A stretch of 64,000 nt of DNA. It comes from Amblyomma americanum. Its lineage: Eukaryota > Arthropoda > Arachnida > Ixodida > Ixodidae. The position numbers were made by a program, and so were the translations under genes. The stretch lies in NCBI RefSeq assembly GCF_052857255.1, contig NC_135505.1, forward strand, positions 65,770,149 to 65,834,148, given 5' to 3'. Below are positions 1 through 12,062 of the stretch, in pieces; within the stretch, counting starts at the first letter, position 1; every line of letters starts with the position of its first letter. The notes beneath the pieces are model-generated. The model saw only the letters and a program-made list of their open reading frames with translations. It was not told the origin of the DNA and did no database searches.

Positions 1-2084
1 TTTTTTACTATTGTGCAACACAACAGAATTTGAGCAGCAGCATAAGAATAATGGTACGCCTCTGCGTAACCGTCCAAAGATAGCGTAATGTAGTGTAGTA
101 GCCTTCAGGACAAAGACTTGATCCTACTGAGATGGTGGGTTCTCCGCAAGTCCTATAACCTGCCTACAAGGTGAAGTAAATTTCATTGAAGTGCACAGTG
201 GAACGGCTAGGAACTACTTCCTCTGACATGACGAAATGGAACAATGTGTATACAGGACAAAACAGAAGGCACACGTAATGCGCTCATCATTTCAGCCAAT
301 TTTAAAAAATTTTTGTCCTGTAGGAGGTCTTACGTAAGTGTTATGAAGTTGAGCATGTGAGTAGGTATACACATACAGCACTAAAGATGTAATAAAACTG
401 AGCAAAAAACGATGAAGAGGCAGGAACGATTGAAGCGAACCGCAGCTGAGAAAACAGACGCCTTTCTCGGAGCCCTGCGTGAGTTAAAACAACAGAATCA
501 ATGTAGCAGAAGCCATGGAAAGAAATCTCAGATGGAAATATTCTGTTTCTTCCGCTGTTCTTTTTGTCACGTGTTAAAAGCCCCGTATTGATAACCCCGA
601 CCCCTTCTCCTCGCATTATCCGGCTGCGAGAGCTCTTCTTTGTGAAGCTGCACTCAGAGAAATGATGCAAGAATGCGGGCAAGAGCGAGAGAGCTGCGGA
701 GAGGAAAAAGGGTCGAACGGTGGAAGTCGGTCTCCTGTTTGTCGAAAGGCACGTGCGAAGCCAGCCATTTGTTCTGTACACCTGGTTCTGCTTGCTCGGC
801 TCAGCTGTGTTGATACTCTTGGTGGCTGTCGTCGTTGTTTTCGTGACCGCCATCGACGCCGTGGTCTCCTGAACCGCCGCCTCGACGTCGCCGGGACTTC
901 GTGCTTGATAGAGAGAACTTGCTTACATGTGCGCTTGTCCATGCCATGGGCCGCGGGGTGTTTCGCCAGACCTGTCGACGCTGGCGGTAAAGATGCAACA
1001 CTGGATTTTCAAGCTTCAAGATTTGTGGACCTTGATGAGATGGCATCAGAAGCGTGTTCGGAGCATGTAAAGCGACGAGGATTCAAGGCTTCACCTGCAT
1101 GTTCTGTGGATTGAAGTTTCAGGCGAGTAGATGTCCGTCAAACTGCCGAATGCTTATGACCAGCCCGGGAGTGTAGTCGACGGCTAAGACCGCATGTTAC
1201 GGAGGACACAAGTGTGTCGTCACGTAGGGCTCTTCAATACCATGAATTCGCGAGAAGCACTTCTAGTTACCTTCGCTGCCACTAAGCGGCTCATGGCTTT
1301 TAGTATTCAAAAATAGTGCACTGACAACATCCGTCATGTAAGAAAGAAAGATAACGACTGAGTGGCTGAACAACAGGACGTGAGAGGCTGCTAGGTTTAG
1401 CAGCACTTGCTTGGAAATATCACGAATTCCCGGTAATGGAAAAGCTAATATATTTCTTTGGTTTTCTTGCGAGCAAAGTGAGATTGATTGAAAAAAAGAA
1501 ACCAGCCTCATATAATGTAACTTTTGTCCTGCTCTGAACTTTTCACGTGCATTGCAAAAGAAATCGGTACCAATATTATCCGTAGTTAGCAGAGAATTAG
1601 TTCTTCAATGTTTGTCACGAGGGTGCGCCAGAGAGAACGATTAGAAAGATTAACAGAGGTTACTTGGACAGAGATGACGCGTTACATGTTCGTGTTGACA
1701 AAGAAAGATATCAGATAGTTTCAGGGTACTGTGAGCTGTTTAGCCAGGTATGATAATTAGAACCGCTATTGAAAATATTAAGGGAGGAAAGTGATCACCA
1801 AAATTTATGTATTGACGCTGTATCGAATTCATATTCCATATACTCCTTTACACAGCGAACAACGCAAAAATGCAGCCTCGAACATTTCCGTACGCAAGGT
1901 AGTGTTAACGCAATTTCAAAACTTGGAGGGGAGCGTTTTTCGTGTTTTTAAACTAAATTGCTTGTGTTGTGTGCAGCACCCACGCTTTCCTGCTAAATCA
2001 ACCGTACGTTCGCAGGTTTCTGTGAAAATTACATCTGAAAACTAGTTGTAAGTATCGTCAGAACAGCATCTTCAGAGGAGATCA
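1..2084. other. Upstream anonymous sequence
   Basis: I find no supportable gene. Reading frames on both strands are short, have no recognisable domain and lack splice-bounded coding character. The 660-1050 stretch is GC-richer than its surroundings, but the frames there (up to 170 codons, on both strands) look like chance. A promoter or 5' exon of another gene cannot be excluded. Confidence 0.5.
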
Positions 2085-2330
2085 GCCTCACCACACCCAC
2101 TGCAGGGCAAAGGCCTCTCCCATGTCTCTCCAATTGGCCGTAACCTAACCTTCTGCCGCCCCCTGCTCCGGTTGCCTTCTCTTGGAATGCACACTGTTAC
2201 GCTTAAGAACCAGCGGTAACCTAGCCTTCGCATTACAAGCCCTGCCCAAGTCCATTATTATTATGCCGCAGTTATTGCGTCTCGAATACGTCTCCATGTA
2301 TTGCACGCCTTGGTGAATCTTAAACAGCAC
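2085..2330 (-). mobile_element. RTE-like LINE, 3'-terminal fragment
   Basis: The plus strand reads as the complement of the C-terminal end of a tick RTE-type reverse transcriptase. It carries the run CACTGCAGGGCAAAGGCCTC followed by CATGTCTCTCCAAT, and further along CTTCTGCCGCCCCCTGCTCC. Read on the minus strand, these give the usual end of the protein (G-E-A-F-A-L-Q-W). The run from CCAATTGGCC into CTAACCTTCTGCC suggests an internal deletion relative to the family. It is a dead, 5'-truncated copy. The family call is from memory of frequent tick repeats. Confidence 0.6.
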
Positions 2331-2539
2331 GTCACGGCTCAGCGCCCTTCTCCCTTTCGTGGCTAACGCAGCCTTCTCTCTTGAAGTCTAATTGACCTTC
2401 ACTTTTTTCTGTTCTTCGCTCTATCGAAGCCACTTTCCCGGTGACTCGCGTCACGGAGAGGCGATTTTACACTCACCCGTGGCATCACGAGGTATAGCGT
2501 GCCAATGAGGAAGCAGTGGCGTATTTTTTTTCTCTCTTT

Positions 2540-2698
2540 TGCATTCTTCGCACCGCCTCGGATGGAATACACTTCCCCTTTCAGTCTTAGAGAGGGGACG
2601 CTCTGAGAAGTCAACAATCAGATCGAGTGGCAGTCATCTGTGTTACTTCAGAAGGAATTTATTATTTTGTTATTTTGTGACGCCGTCTTCGCGTAGAC
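2540..2698 (+). promoter_or_regulatory. Likely 5' flank / 5' UTR of the lipase gene
   Basis: This segment lies immediately upstream of the start codon of lipase exon 1. The start context is favourable (G at -3, G at +4, GACATGG). A pyrimidine tract lies near 2526-2540, and there are CAGTC-type initiator-like words at 2582-2586 and 2631-2635. No convincing TATA box is seen. A further non-coding 5' exon is possible, so the transcription start is not defined. Confidence 0.25.
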
Positions 2699-2833
2699 AT
2701 GGTGTCGCCGTCTGAAGCCATATCTCGGCTTATCCCCAGCCTCCTGCTGGGATCTGTGAGAACGGCGTTGGACTTGCCATCCGAGTTCTCCAATTTTTAT
2801 ACGGGAGGCGATCCAGACCGATGCACAGGAATC
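2699..2833 (+). CDS. Acid lipase exon 1 (signal peptide and N-terminus)
   Basis: The exon has 45 codons, starting at an ATG in a good context and ending in phase 0 at an ATC|GTGAGT donor. Residues 11-20 (LIPSLLLGSV) form a short hydrophobic core consistent with a secretory signal, though it is a weak one. Residues 38-40 are D-P-D, the family's N-terminal anchor. When joined to exon 2, the spacing from this D-P to the G-Y-P motif is 13 residues, the same as in mammalian lysosomal acid lipase as I remember it. That spacing, plus the matching phase, is why I attach this exon across a 16-kb intron. The alternative is an unseen exon nearer to 18.8 kb, but I found none. Confidence 0.75.
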
Positions 2834-3664
2834 GTGAGTGATTTGCTTTGCTTTCATTTGAGAGCCGCATCTGTTATGGTTCATGAGAGGTCAGTTGGAA
2901 CGACTTCGAGCGAAACTGCTGCATCTTGTTCGAGCAAGTGCCGCAGCTTGGTGCCTTGTCCCTATTGGTGCAGAGGTGTAACGTCACAGTAGAGAGCAAC
3001 ATATTCTTTGATTTCAAGGACACTACCAATCTACGGGAGATCGAGAGGCCGTGACTAAGGCTTGCGCTCCTCACGCCTCCACGCTCGCCTGCTTGCCGGA
3101 GTCGGTTGGTGCATGCGTGCGGCACGAGACGCGACGAGGCGCAAGCGCAGCGCTCAGATCATTACATTCGAGAAATCTGCGATCGCACTGCATTCCTGAG
3201 CAGGCACATCAACGGCACACTGCACTAAAACAGGCGGAGGACCGGTCTGTTTCTGTGTGTGCCCGGATGAGTCTGAGCTGATTGTTTCTTTGCGACTTGA
3301 AATTTTATTGTTAGGATACAACTGAAAAAAACCACAACAGAAGTTGGCAACGATGAGCTGAAATAAAGACTGATAGTTTTCTAATAATTCGTTTGAAAAT
3401 TTTATTCGACATCAAGTGAGAGCAAAATATTCTCTTTTTATTCGCATGTCATGCATATTCTTTCTTTTTGAGTAGCGTGATTAAACAGATTATACCCAAC
3501 TGTTAAAGAGCTGTAAGTAATATCAATGATCTGGTTCAGCATATCTGAGCGCACCATCCTTAGGACGTCAGAAAAATAAACAAAATTTTAGAAAAACTAA
3601 CAAATGATTGAGGAAAAGACGCACAATCTGTGTAGCTAGCATCAGTCCTTATCACTGCATAGGT

Positions 3665-4060
3665 TCCGACATGAAGCCATCATCGTCATCAGCCTGACTA
3701 CGCACAGCGGAGCCCAAAAGCCTCGTGATCCGGAGGAGCTGTCACTATACCTGCCCTAAGTAGATGTATTTCTTTACCAGGTCCAGCAGTTCGCTGCTTA
3801 CTGTGAATTCCTGTTTCCTAGATAGAGTGTTAAACATTACTTTGGGTTTGTCCATGTAAATTTTTAGACCCACCGTTCTGCTCTGCCTGTCAAACTTATC
3901 GATCATGATTTGCGATTAATCTCTAGAGCGACTCAGAAAGGCAATGTCATCAGCGAATCGCGGATTACATAGGTATTCTCTATTAACGGTTGTCTCGAAC
4001 TGTTTCCAAGTCAGGCCTCGGAATATATCTTGTAAACGGGCATGAAATGAGTATCAGCAA
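3665..4060 (-). mobile_element. RTE-like LINE, reverse transcriptase fragment with internal deletion
   Basis: On the minus strand, around 3960-3930, the sequence encodes R-F-A-D-D-I-A-F-L-S-R-S. This is the catalytic F/YADD box of a non-LTR reverse transcriptase. It is followed by V-G-L-K-I-Y-M-D-K-P-K-V-M-F-N and K-K-Y-I-Y-L-G-Q-V, the usual downstream strings of RTE-type enzymes. At the low-coordinate side it runs into CATCGTCATCAGCCTGACTACG, the 3'-end motif of the same family. The C-terminal part therefore appears deleted. In-frame stops are present. It sits in lipase intron 1, antisense to the gene. Confidence 0.65.
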
Positions 4061-4621
4061 TAACTGCCTATTTCTGGCGGCACAGCTGTTGGAAAGTTTT
4101 ATTGGCTGCGAGTGTGCAAAGCTTGTTGTAATTCCTTCCGTGGTTGCGGCACAATAGTTGTATTTTTATGCATTCTGGCTACCATTTACTAACTTCCTGT
4201 CTCCTTTCCCCGTACCCACAATTTATTATGGAACGAGGTACCAAGCATCACACTGCCAGGTTCAAAACTGCATTTCTGCTCATGAAAACGACCGTCTGGT
4301 GCTTCACTGAGTGAATGTAATGAAGTAGTTGAAAGGTCTTATGACGTTCAGCCCTAATCGAACGCGCCGAAAAACCTATGAGAACGGGAGCTTTTATATG
4401 CGCTCTTATCCGTTCACACCAAATTTCTGTGATTTCCCGCCAAGTGCTGCTGCTTAATCGGAAGCTGCTGAATTGCACTGTTAAGAAAACGCAAGTATAC
4501 ACCTCCTTAACATTACAAAAACTGCGATTCAGGTTAAAACCGTCATGTTTTATTGTGGTTCACACGAGAGTAGCAACCTTGGCTGTGCAGTGGTAGATGC
4601 TGAACACTCAGTCAACAAACC

Positions 4622-4660
4622 TGTGGATTCTATATCAGCGTCATATCCACAGAATCCACA
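4622..4660. repeat. Short inverted repeat
   Basis: TGTGGATTCT (4622-4631) and its exact complement AGAATCCACA (4651-4660) are separated by 19 bases. No function can be assigned. It may be an accidental hairpin or the remnant of a small inverted-repeat element. Confidence 0.5.
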
Positions 4661-5020
4661 CACTGATATGCAGCTTCCTGTAATATATAATTCCATACTT
4701 GTCTTTTGCAAGCTTTGAAAACAGAGAAATCTTCTATCTTAAAGGGAGTTCCTTGTTCAGTTCCCACAGAAAATTGAAATTCTGGTGTTGAGGTGAGGTG
4801 GTTTCTGTTTTCGAACATACGTAGGACGTATTATGCTCCTTTGTGCATGTCGCAGGGGTTTTAAGGAATCTTGCCTTTAGCTTTGCTTTTTTCTTTTCAG
4901 CGCATACCTGAAATAGATTATCCGGAATGGTATTCCTTCGAACGTTTTCACTTGGTGTTTTCGCCAAAAAATCCTGCCATGATATCTTAAAATACTCTGG
5001 ATTGAATTGTTTGCTCATTC

Positions 5021-5200
5021 CAAACAAGGTTGCTGTCTGGTGCTCGGCTTATTTAGGGTGAAATGCTTGGGAAATGGGTCTTTGACCCCACCTTGAGAAA
5101 AAGAAAAATACCCTGTGACATGGCGCTCTTTGGCCATAGCTGCCCTTGCGCCATAAAAAACCATAATTATCATCATCATCATCATCAAACAAGGTTGCTG
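5021..5200 (+). mobile_element. 150-bp retroposon with perfect 15-bp target duplication
   Basis: CAAACAAGGTTGCTG occurs at 5021-5035 and again, perfectly, at 5186-5200. The inserted 5036-5185 segment ends in a (CAT)n tract. Before that tract comes GACATGGCGCTCTTTGGCC and a GCGCCATAAAAAACC motif that I recognise as a common tick repeat 3' end. The combination of a target duplication and a simple 3' tail marks a 5'-truncated LINE or SINE copy inserted by target-primed reverse transcription. The perfect duplication suggests a fairly recent insertion. Confidence 0.75.
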
Positions 5201-8200
5201 GGAACTGTACAAAGGTTGCCGACTTCGCGTCATTTTCAGTTTACAAAGGCGTGGACTCATCCAAATGAAAAAAAAAAAATAACGCACTGTGGGACCTATA
5301 AAAGATTACATTGTGGAGGTGAAAAGTAGAGTTGTCTACAAGCTTGCATTAGGTAATGCAGTCTCCACGTTCAGTTGCTAAGCACACAATTGCAAAGTTG
5401 CAAAACACAGAACAAAGTGATTAAGTAATTTTTTTTTCATATCTGCTCTTTCGTCCGGCAGGAGAACATCTGAAAAAATGCGGGCAAAGCATGCGCCTTT
5501 ATCGCAAGCGAAGAAAAATTCGTTTTTCAATTACTGTGACAAGAAACTATAAGGCTAGATATATAGCGCCGTAACTTGTTTGGCGGCAAAGTCGCATCAA
5601 AGCCCCTTCAAAATCGAACCGCGTAGCATCCGTGTAGCATTTGAACTGTTAAGAAACCGCATCGATGCTAAGCACGTTCTTCCGTAATTGCTTGACCTCG
5701 TAGCCCTCCCGCATGTGGCGCAAGTCTGCCGATAATACAAACAAGACAAACCTGTTTTCAATGCGTTGTAGGCAATCGCTAACGGCAATTGTCGGTTAGC
5801 AGCGTGTATATCTGCAAGGTGTTGGCTTCCTAAGAATCCGCAGCTCCGGGAGACGCGACGATGGCTTTCCCGAAATATTCTGTGGTCCTTTTCAGTGAAT
5901 GAATTACTACGATAGGTAACGCAAGCCTTTAACGACAACACATTTCAGATTACTTGAACCGAATGCGAGGAACTTGCGCAAGAGAGGAGTGCCAGCATAT
6001 TAATACATGCGCTCATTCTTGCTGATAGAGCCCACTTATACCAGCTCGACACATTTGTCTCTCGCTATCATCGGCAACGCCATCAGCATGAATAAATTCA
6101 TCATCTTCAACTGAATGCAGCGCACTGAGAAAGAAAGGTCTCCTCTAAATCAACAAGTAATCTACTGAGTAATATACCGGCACACCTCCTCCACATCATG
6201 TAACCACAATGGCAACAGTTAAGTTGAGGCCTGTCAATATAGTTTCTTTATTCTGCCACGAAAAATACAGGGAATTGAACTGAGGTTAGCACAGCTCTCT
6301 ACGAAAAAAAATAAGATAGCTGTAAACCTTGAGACAGGAAAAAAGCGGAACGTGTGAGGAAACAAGCCCGAGCTAATGACAATGTGGTATAAATTAAGAA
6401 GGCCATTTAGACATAGGCAAGGCGTGTAATGCAAAGGGAAGACAACAGATGGTGCTTCAGGTTAACGCCGTAGATTTCAAGATAACCCATACGCACCAGG
6501 AGGCGATAGAAAGTTAGGCGGGCGGATATTATTAGGAAGTTTCCGGAAATAACGTGCCGGCAGCTGGCACAGGACAGTGTTAATTGGACAGCGATGGGAG
6601 AAGCCTTTGTCATTCAGTTGTTTTGGTTTAGCTGGAAAATCTAAGGATGATGCTGATGACTCTGGGGTCGAAGCACAGGGCCTACTAACAAAATACAGGG
6701 CTTACCACTAGTTCAGATAAGTGATTCTATACTGGTACCAACATGGCAGTTACACACAGCATTTATGCATCGTTTTTATTATCGGTGACTTCAAAAATAA
6801 AAAAATTGTTCTTCCAAACATTTTTCAGCTTTTGCTTTTTTAGTGAGCCGATAAGCTCATCTTTTCAAGTGAAATCATTCTTGTCAGCGGCAGGGATTAA
6901 AGCAATCGCTTCTGCACGCTTTACAGTCATGTTTCCATTAAACCCTGTTAACATCCGCTTTGTGTCTGCCGCCGCCAAATTATTCTAGATTTACCGACGT
7001 CCTCACTCCACCTGAGTCTTTGTTACCTGGAATCTTTTTCCTTTTTTCCCTGAAAGTGTAGTATGTCAGGCGTTTTTTGCTTTGCGCACGACATGTCATT
7101 ATACTTAGTGCTGTATCTGGCAGATGCAGCTAAAGTTTTTTTTTTGAAAGCCGAATAAGTGTAATTAACTCAGAGGAACACTTTTCTTGCAACAATGATT
7201 ATCTTCACTGCTAATCAAGCTCTAAATAGAAATATAGCCGTCACAAGGTGGCCAGATTTGTGAGGTGGGATGACTGCGACACCGCCTATGAGTGAGATTG
7301 CCAGTCGCTTGTTGAGGGAGCCTTGCAACTGCCTTCTTCTTTACCATGGCCATGTTATGAGAAGGGCTAAGCAATTGAGCTTAATGTTTCAAGTTGCTGA
7401 CAGTAAGCGAACCTTAAAGTTTCAGACCTATGAAAGTGCCCGGTTTTGATGCTTGGGTACCGTGGGAACATGTACAACTGGTATGTTGAAAAAGCTACCA
7501 TCTACTTATTTTTGTGGATGATCATGAATACGGCAGTTTTGGTGCCAAAAGCGACGGTTTTATTCGGGCATCTTCTTTTGCAGACGTCGCCTCCGTATAT
7601 TGATTTTTCTGGATTTCACTGACTGATAATGTCCTAAAGGTATCGAATACGGGTTAAAATCAACATGTCTCGCATCGGGAACCGAAGCCCGAGTATGGTC
7701 CTTGGCCTAGCCAAAGTGTCAGTTAACCCAAACCTAAATTTGCGAAGCTTGAGGTGCTACTTCGGTCCAATAGTCGAAGTTTCGATAAAAGGGCTTGTCT
7801 TCTTCAGAGCTTCATATGTACTGCGGGCAAGTGGGAGCTCAATTTCATCGTAAGAAAAAAAGAAAAGGCAATCACCAGTTTTCACCCTCTTCTATCCCTC
7901 TAATGGGGAAGGTTGCGATGTGCTTAACTTTTTTGTACACAGGCGTATAATATGCGTCTAGTTAGAATAATAAAGCACAATTCCACCCCTGCCTCCCTTC
8001 CCTCTCTTTATAGTCGTATCTTACATGTAGATGCTGGATGGTGGAAAAAAAAAGACATTTACTTTGACCGATGCTGTGGCCTCTGTCTAGAAGTAGTATG
8101 CATCATTCTATGATAAGCAAGTGTCTATATTAAAAATCTACGAGAATAATACGTGCTTAACCTGTATTCCCGAAAGAAATTGTAGTAAGCAATTCTTATA

Positions 8201-9740
8201 TGCACTAATGACAGAAGCAGATCCATTTTTGTGGGGTATTGTTTAGCGCATCTAAATACATTGGCAATCCTCTGGTAAAAAAGAATGTATTTCAATCATT
8301 CAATCGATTAATAAAACCATGTTATCCACGTAATCACCGAACTTCACGGGCGAGATGGTCTTCTTGAGACCCCCGCGAATAATAGAATGGACATCGGCCG
8401 GTTTAACTAAGTTCGTCGCTGGGACATATTCGCAGTTGCAGCTTTGCGCTGAATAGGCGTAGATGCAGTCAAGGACGCGGAAGCACTGAGCAAAAATATA
8501 GGTCGGGAACCGACAACCGAAGAACTTCGCGGGAGCCAGTCGCCACCAAAATATGCCACTGAATTCGAACGTATATCCGGCCAGGAATAAACCTCTAGAC
8601 TGGTGCTGGTAGAAGCAGTAACTGTCTTTAGCGGTTGAATAATATTGTTGCTAAGGCAACGAAGCTAGCAGAGGCGTGGTACGGAGCGCTCGCGATAGGC
8701 GAGCGGCCATTAAATCACATCTCTGCCATCGTTCATCACGCCTCATTCTTCGGATGGCCGCCACATAATATTTCTTGCGAGGTGCGGGGTATCATCCATA
8801 CCCTGGTCTTGGCGATTCCGCGCATGCGTCAGCCGTGGTCGTCTGCCGTGAGTTCTTGGGCCTGTGTCACCCTGCCGTGCCCCAGCCTTTCAGACCTGAA
8901 CTAAACTCGCCACTCCCTCCGCCCCATTTCTGCCCTGACCACCTGACATTAAGAACTTAGCGGACGCAATGACCACGACCTTTCGACCCCACAGACCCTA
9001 GACGCCGCCCACCTGAGAGGACACAGCCCCCCTGCCCATGCCGTTCGGCGCGTCCGAGGACTTCGGCTCCTGAGTTAGCAAGGCAATGCCGTCAGCAATT
9101 GTGAGAACATATAAGACACATAAGTATTGTTCATTAGCCTTTATCCCCTATTCTTCCCAGTTCAGTTCTCTCAGTACTTGAAAACAATGTGTAATAGAAT
9201 TTATGAGATCGTTTGTAACTCCCCGGCACCCTTGCTCACTGAAACCAAGCGACAGTCAGAGAAAGGAGCTACGTATTATCGCTTTAATATGCACACGACA
9301 GGATGCATTGAGGATTTCAGATGATTTTCTTTCTTTGCCTAATTAGTTCTCGAGATCTTGATCAGGAGGGGGATTATATGGAACTGTGTATGAGGCTTTC
9401 GTGAAATAAAAAGGGCCGTTACCTTCTATTGAATGCCTTCATAAGTTACTTTTTGGTAACCGCTGTTTGTTATTGCTTCGATTTCAAGTTTGCCTTTTTT
9501 ACTAGATACAAGGATGAACCCCGTTATAACAATACTGCCATTAAGGCGACAGCGTTAAGCTCCCCATTAAGGAGAGAAACCCCCGTTATCGCTGCGTCGA
9601 GAAAAGGGGGATTAGTCAACAGTATCTTGACGCGAGAACCACATTACTTTGTGCGGATAATTCAAACACCCTACTATGATGGCACAACACAGCTAGCGAT
9701 AATGACGCCACTTCACAATTCATGATTGGTCTGCAGGGCC
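5201..9740. other. Lipase intron 1, anonymous stretch
   Basis: There is no recognisable gene or intact element. The block around 8620-9100 is richer in G and C than its surroundings and contains several short frames with no domain. It could be part of an unrecognised repeat or an LTR, but I cannot support either. Confidence 0.4.
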
Positions 9741-9890
9741 CTATAAAATTCCACCTCCATTGCCTATTACGCAGGGCCTGTGAAGAGGAAAAAGCAAAGC
9801 GCTGAAAAGAAACAGGGCGGAGCTTGGACTCCAATTGCTGGCCCTTAGGGCGTGAGCCGGGCGTGCTAACCCTCGACCACTGGCGAAAGT
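9741..9890 (-). repeat. Possible tRNA-derived repeat head
   Basis: On the minus strand, near 9884-9826, the sequence reads CCAGTGGTCGAGGGTTAGCA, then CGGCTCACGCC, and later TTGGAGTCCAAGC. The first string resembles the A-box half of a serine- or leucine-type tRNA head. The B box is poor, with no clear GGTTCGAATCC, and no cloverleaf folds. It could be an old SINE, or chance. Confidence 0.25.
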
Positions 9891-11907
9891 ATGTTTATCA
9901 TGGTTAAATACAGGCACCGTCTTTCGTGCGGTAAATAACATACTAAAGCAGTGCCCGTGCCTGAGAAATTATATGCACAGAGTATCCCACGCTGCTGGAG
10001 GAGCCTTTTAAAGCATCGTATCATACTCTTAAGGCGGGGCTTAATTCCCCCGAATATTCCTGTTTATTTGGGTACAAAGTCTGGAGCTGCCCAACACCTT
10101 TCTGCCTGAAGTAATTAAGATCACGGAAAACTCGCAAAACTAAAGCCTATCTGAAAGATTGTCACTGGAGGACTCAGTATAGGTCGATACTCTTACACCA
10201 AGTCAGTCTTCTGCAGCCTTTATAACACTGCGATCTAAAAAAAGAGAAATGAAAAGCTCTGCACTACTTCTACCTCGGCCGTGCCCTAAGAAATCGAATT
10301 ATTTTGTGCACGCACTAATCAGTGCACTGACGGGATGTCAGTGACTTGCATGTGGGATTATTGCTATGTTCTCTTTTATTTCCTTAGTCATTGCCACGGT
10401 GACTGGGCGTTGAGCTTGTTTTTTTTTGTAGTGATTGTCAGCATCGCTCATTCCTGTCCCACTTCCTCCTCCCGTAAAGAGCTGAGCGTTTGCCTGAAAA
10501 TGTGCTCAAAATACTTCTCGCAATTTGTCATGACAGCCATGTAATGTTTAAAATAAATCTACTTAATATCGGTAGAATGGTAATGTGAGCACCTGAAAGA
10601 TAGACATCGGCGTGCTTTTCACAGAAACTGAGGAGCGTATCAGGTCCCGAAAAAGTCACGAGGGGCACTTCACTTTCCTGTGAGAGGCAACAAAGGTTCT
10701 CATGAAAACGTTGATATTTTTCTTTTGCTTCAAAAACAAAAGAAATATCAGGCAAGTGAGTCACCAGGTGGTCTACACTTTCATATAAAGAACTTCTTCC
10801 TGGTGCGTGAGGCGGTAATTGCTGTGCCCTTTCGAGGAAGAAATCTTGCCACACGTATATTGACGTACACGCTTCTCTAGATGAAATCTGCTTGTGCCCG
10901 TAAAAGAGGACGGAAAAGGGAGAGCTCTTACGAGGAAACTGCGGCGTTTCTTTTTCCTAAGTGGGCAAGGGTAAACGTTTCGCTTTGATTATGCTTCACC
11001 GAAGCGGATCGCAAAGCAGGAAATAGGGGCCGTCACGGGAAACCTTTAAACTTGGCTGTTGTACAGGCTTTTGTAGGACGCGTCATATGGATGCAATTTA
11101 GTTTCGAACAATGAGAGGGATTGTTAAGACACGACGAAAGAACGAGTTTTTATGCAATTCGACGCGCCGAAATGAAGCTGCGTGAAGAGCAAGAACTTTT
11201 ATGCTGTGGCGCACTCCGTCGTGATATTTAGTTACCATGTTATCAAAGAGGAAGGTTTTTACCAAGTAGATGACTTAATTGGTGAATGTTAATATGACAC
11301 TAATCGCTTTATTGTTTTCATGTTTTGTCCTTGGAAAAGCTTAAGCAGGTTTAATTCATTACGTGCTCCGAGCACATCAACTTTAGTATGTGGTCTATGG
11401 TGCATAAAACCTGCATATCGAACTCTCAATAGCACCCGTATATTATACGAGAACAGTGTCCGAAATTCGGAGTTGCGTTATTATGATGATGATGGCATAA
11501 GCAGACCAGCGTTCCCGCTTGCAAATATACCAACTTGTAATTTTCTACGCCGCCTCTAAAATAACATACATAAATTCAGGGGGGGCACTTTTTGACCTAA
11601 AGTGCGGTGAGGCGAAAGCCTTTAGCGCGGTGTTGCTGCTTGTGTCACTTATGTGTGGTGAAGATGTTAATGAAGTACACAATTGTTTGTGAATCTTAAA
11701 TGCTGGAGACACTGGAAGCCGTTTCAGATGCATCCGTCTGATCCGACGCTTTTCTGCAAATACCCTCCAGCGTTCCAGACAAGGAGAACTACATGTGCGT
11801 TGGCAGAAAGTAGCGCTTTCGTTAGCACGCTAGGCTGCGGAAATGAAAGGATGGTGGTTTGAATCTGATCGTGCAAAAATATTTCTTTTCTTCTCGAGTT
11901 GAAGAAC

Positions 11908-12062
11908 GTAACGGACAGACAGACGCGCGCATGAAACATTAAAGGCATTCACCTGAATATTTTGGCAGCTGCGCTCGTCGATTAGTCACTCCAGGTGCTG
12001 GATCTAGCGCCGGACGGACGGACGGGAGTATGAGCCATTAAAGGCTTTCGCCTTAAAATATC
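11908..12062 (+). repeat. Two direct repeat units of about 54 bp (GGAC/GACA-rich plus ATTAAAGGC motif)
   Basis: The unit near 11908-11962 (ACGGACAGACAGACGCGCGC, then GAAACATTAAAGGC, ending CCTGAATAT) recurs near 12009-12062 (CCGGACGGACGGACGGGAG, then GAGCCATTAAAGGC, ending CCTTAAAATAT). The copies are diverged. The same arrangement of a GACGGACAGACA microsatellite joined to a CATTAAAGGC motif is, as I recall, frequent in tick genomes, and is probably the end of a DNA transposon or satellite. Confidence 0.5.

Noticed and set aside
341..1114. Frames of 81-170 codons on both strands
   Set aside because: They overlap each other on opposite strands without domains or splice-supported continuation.
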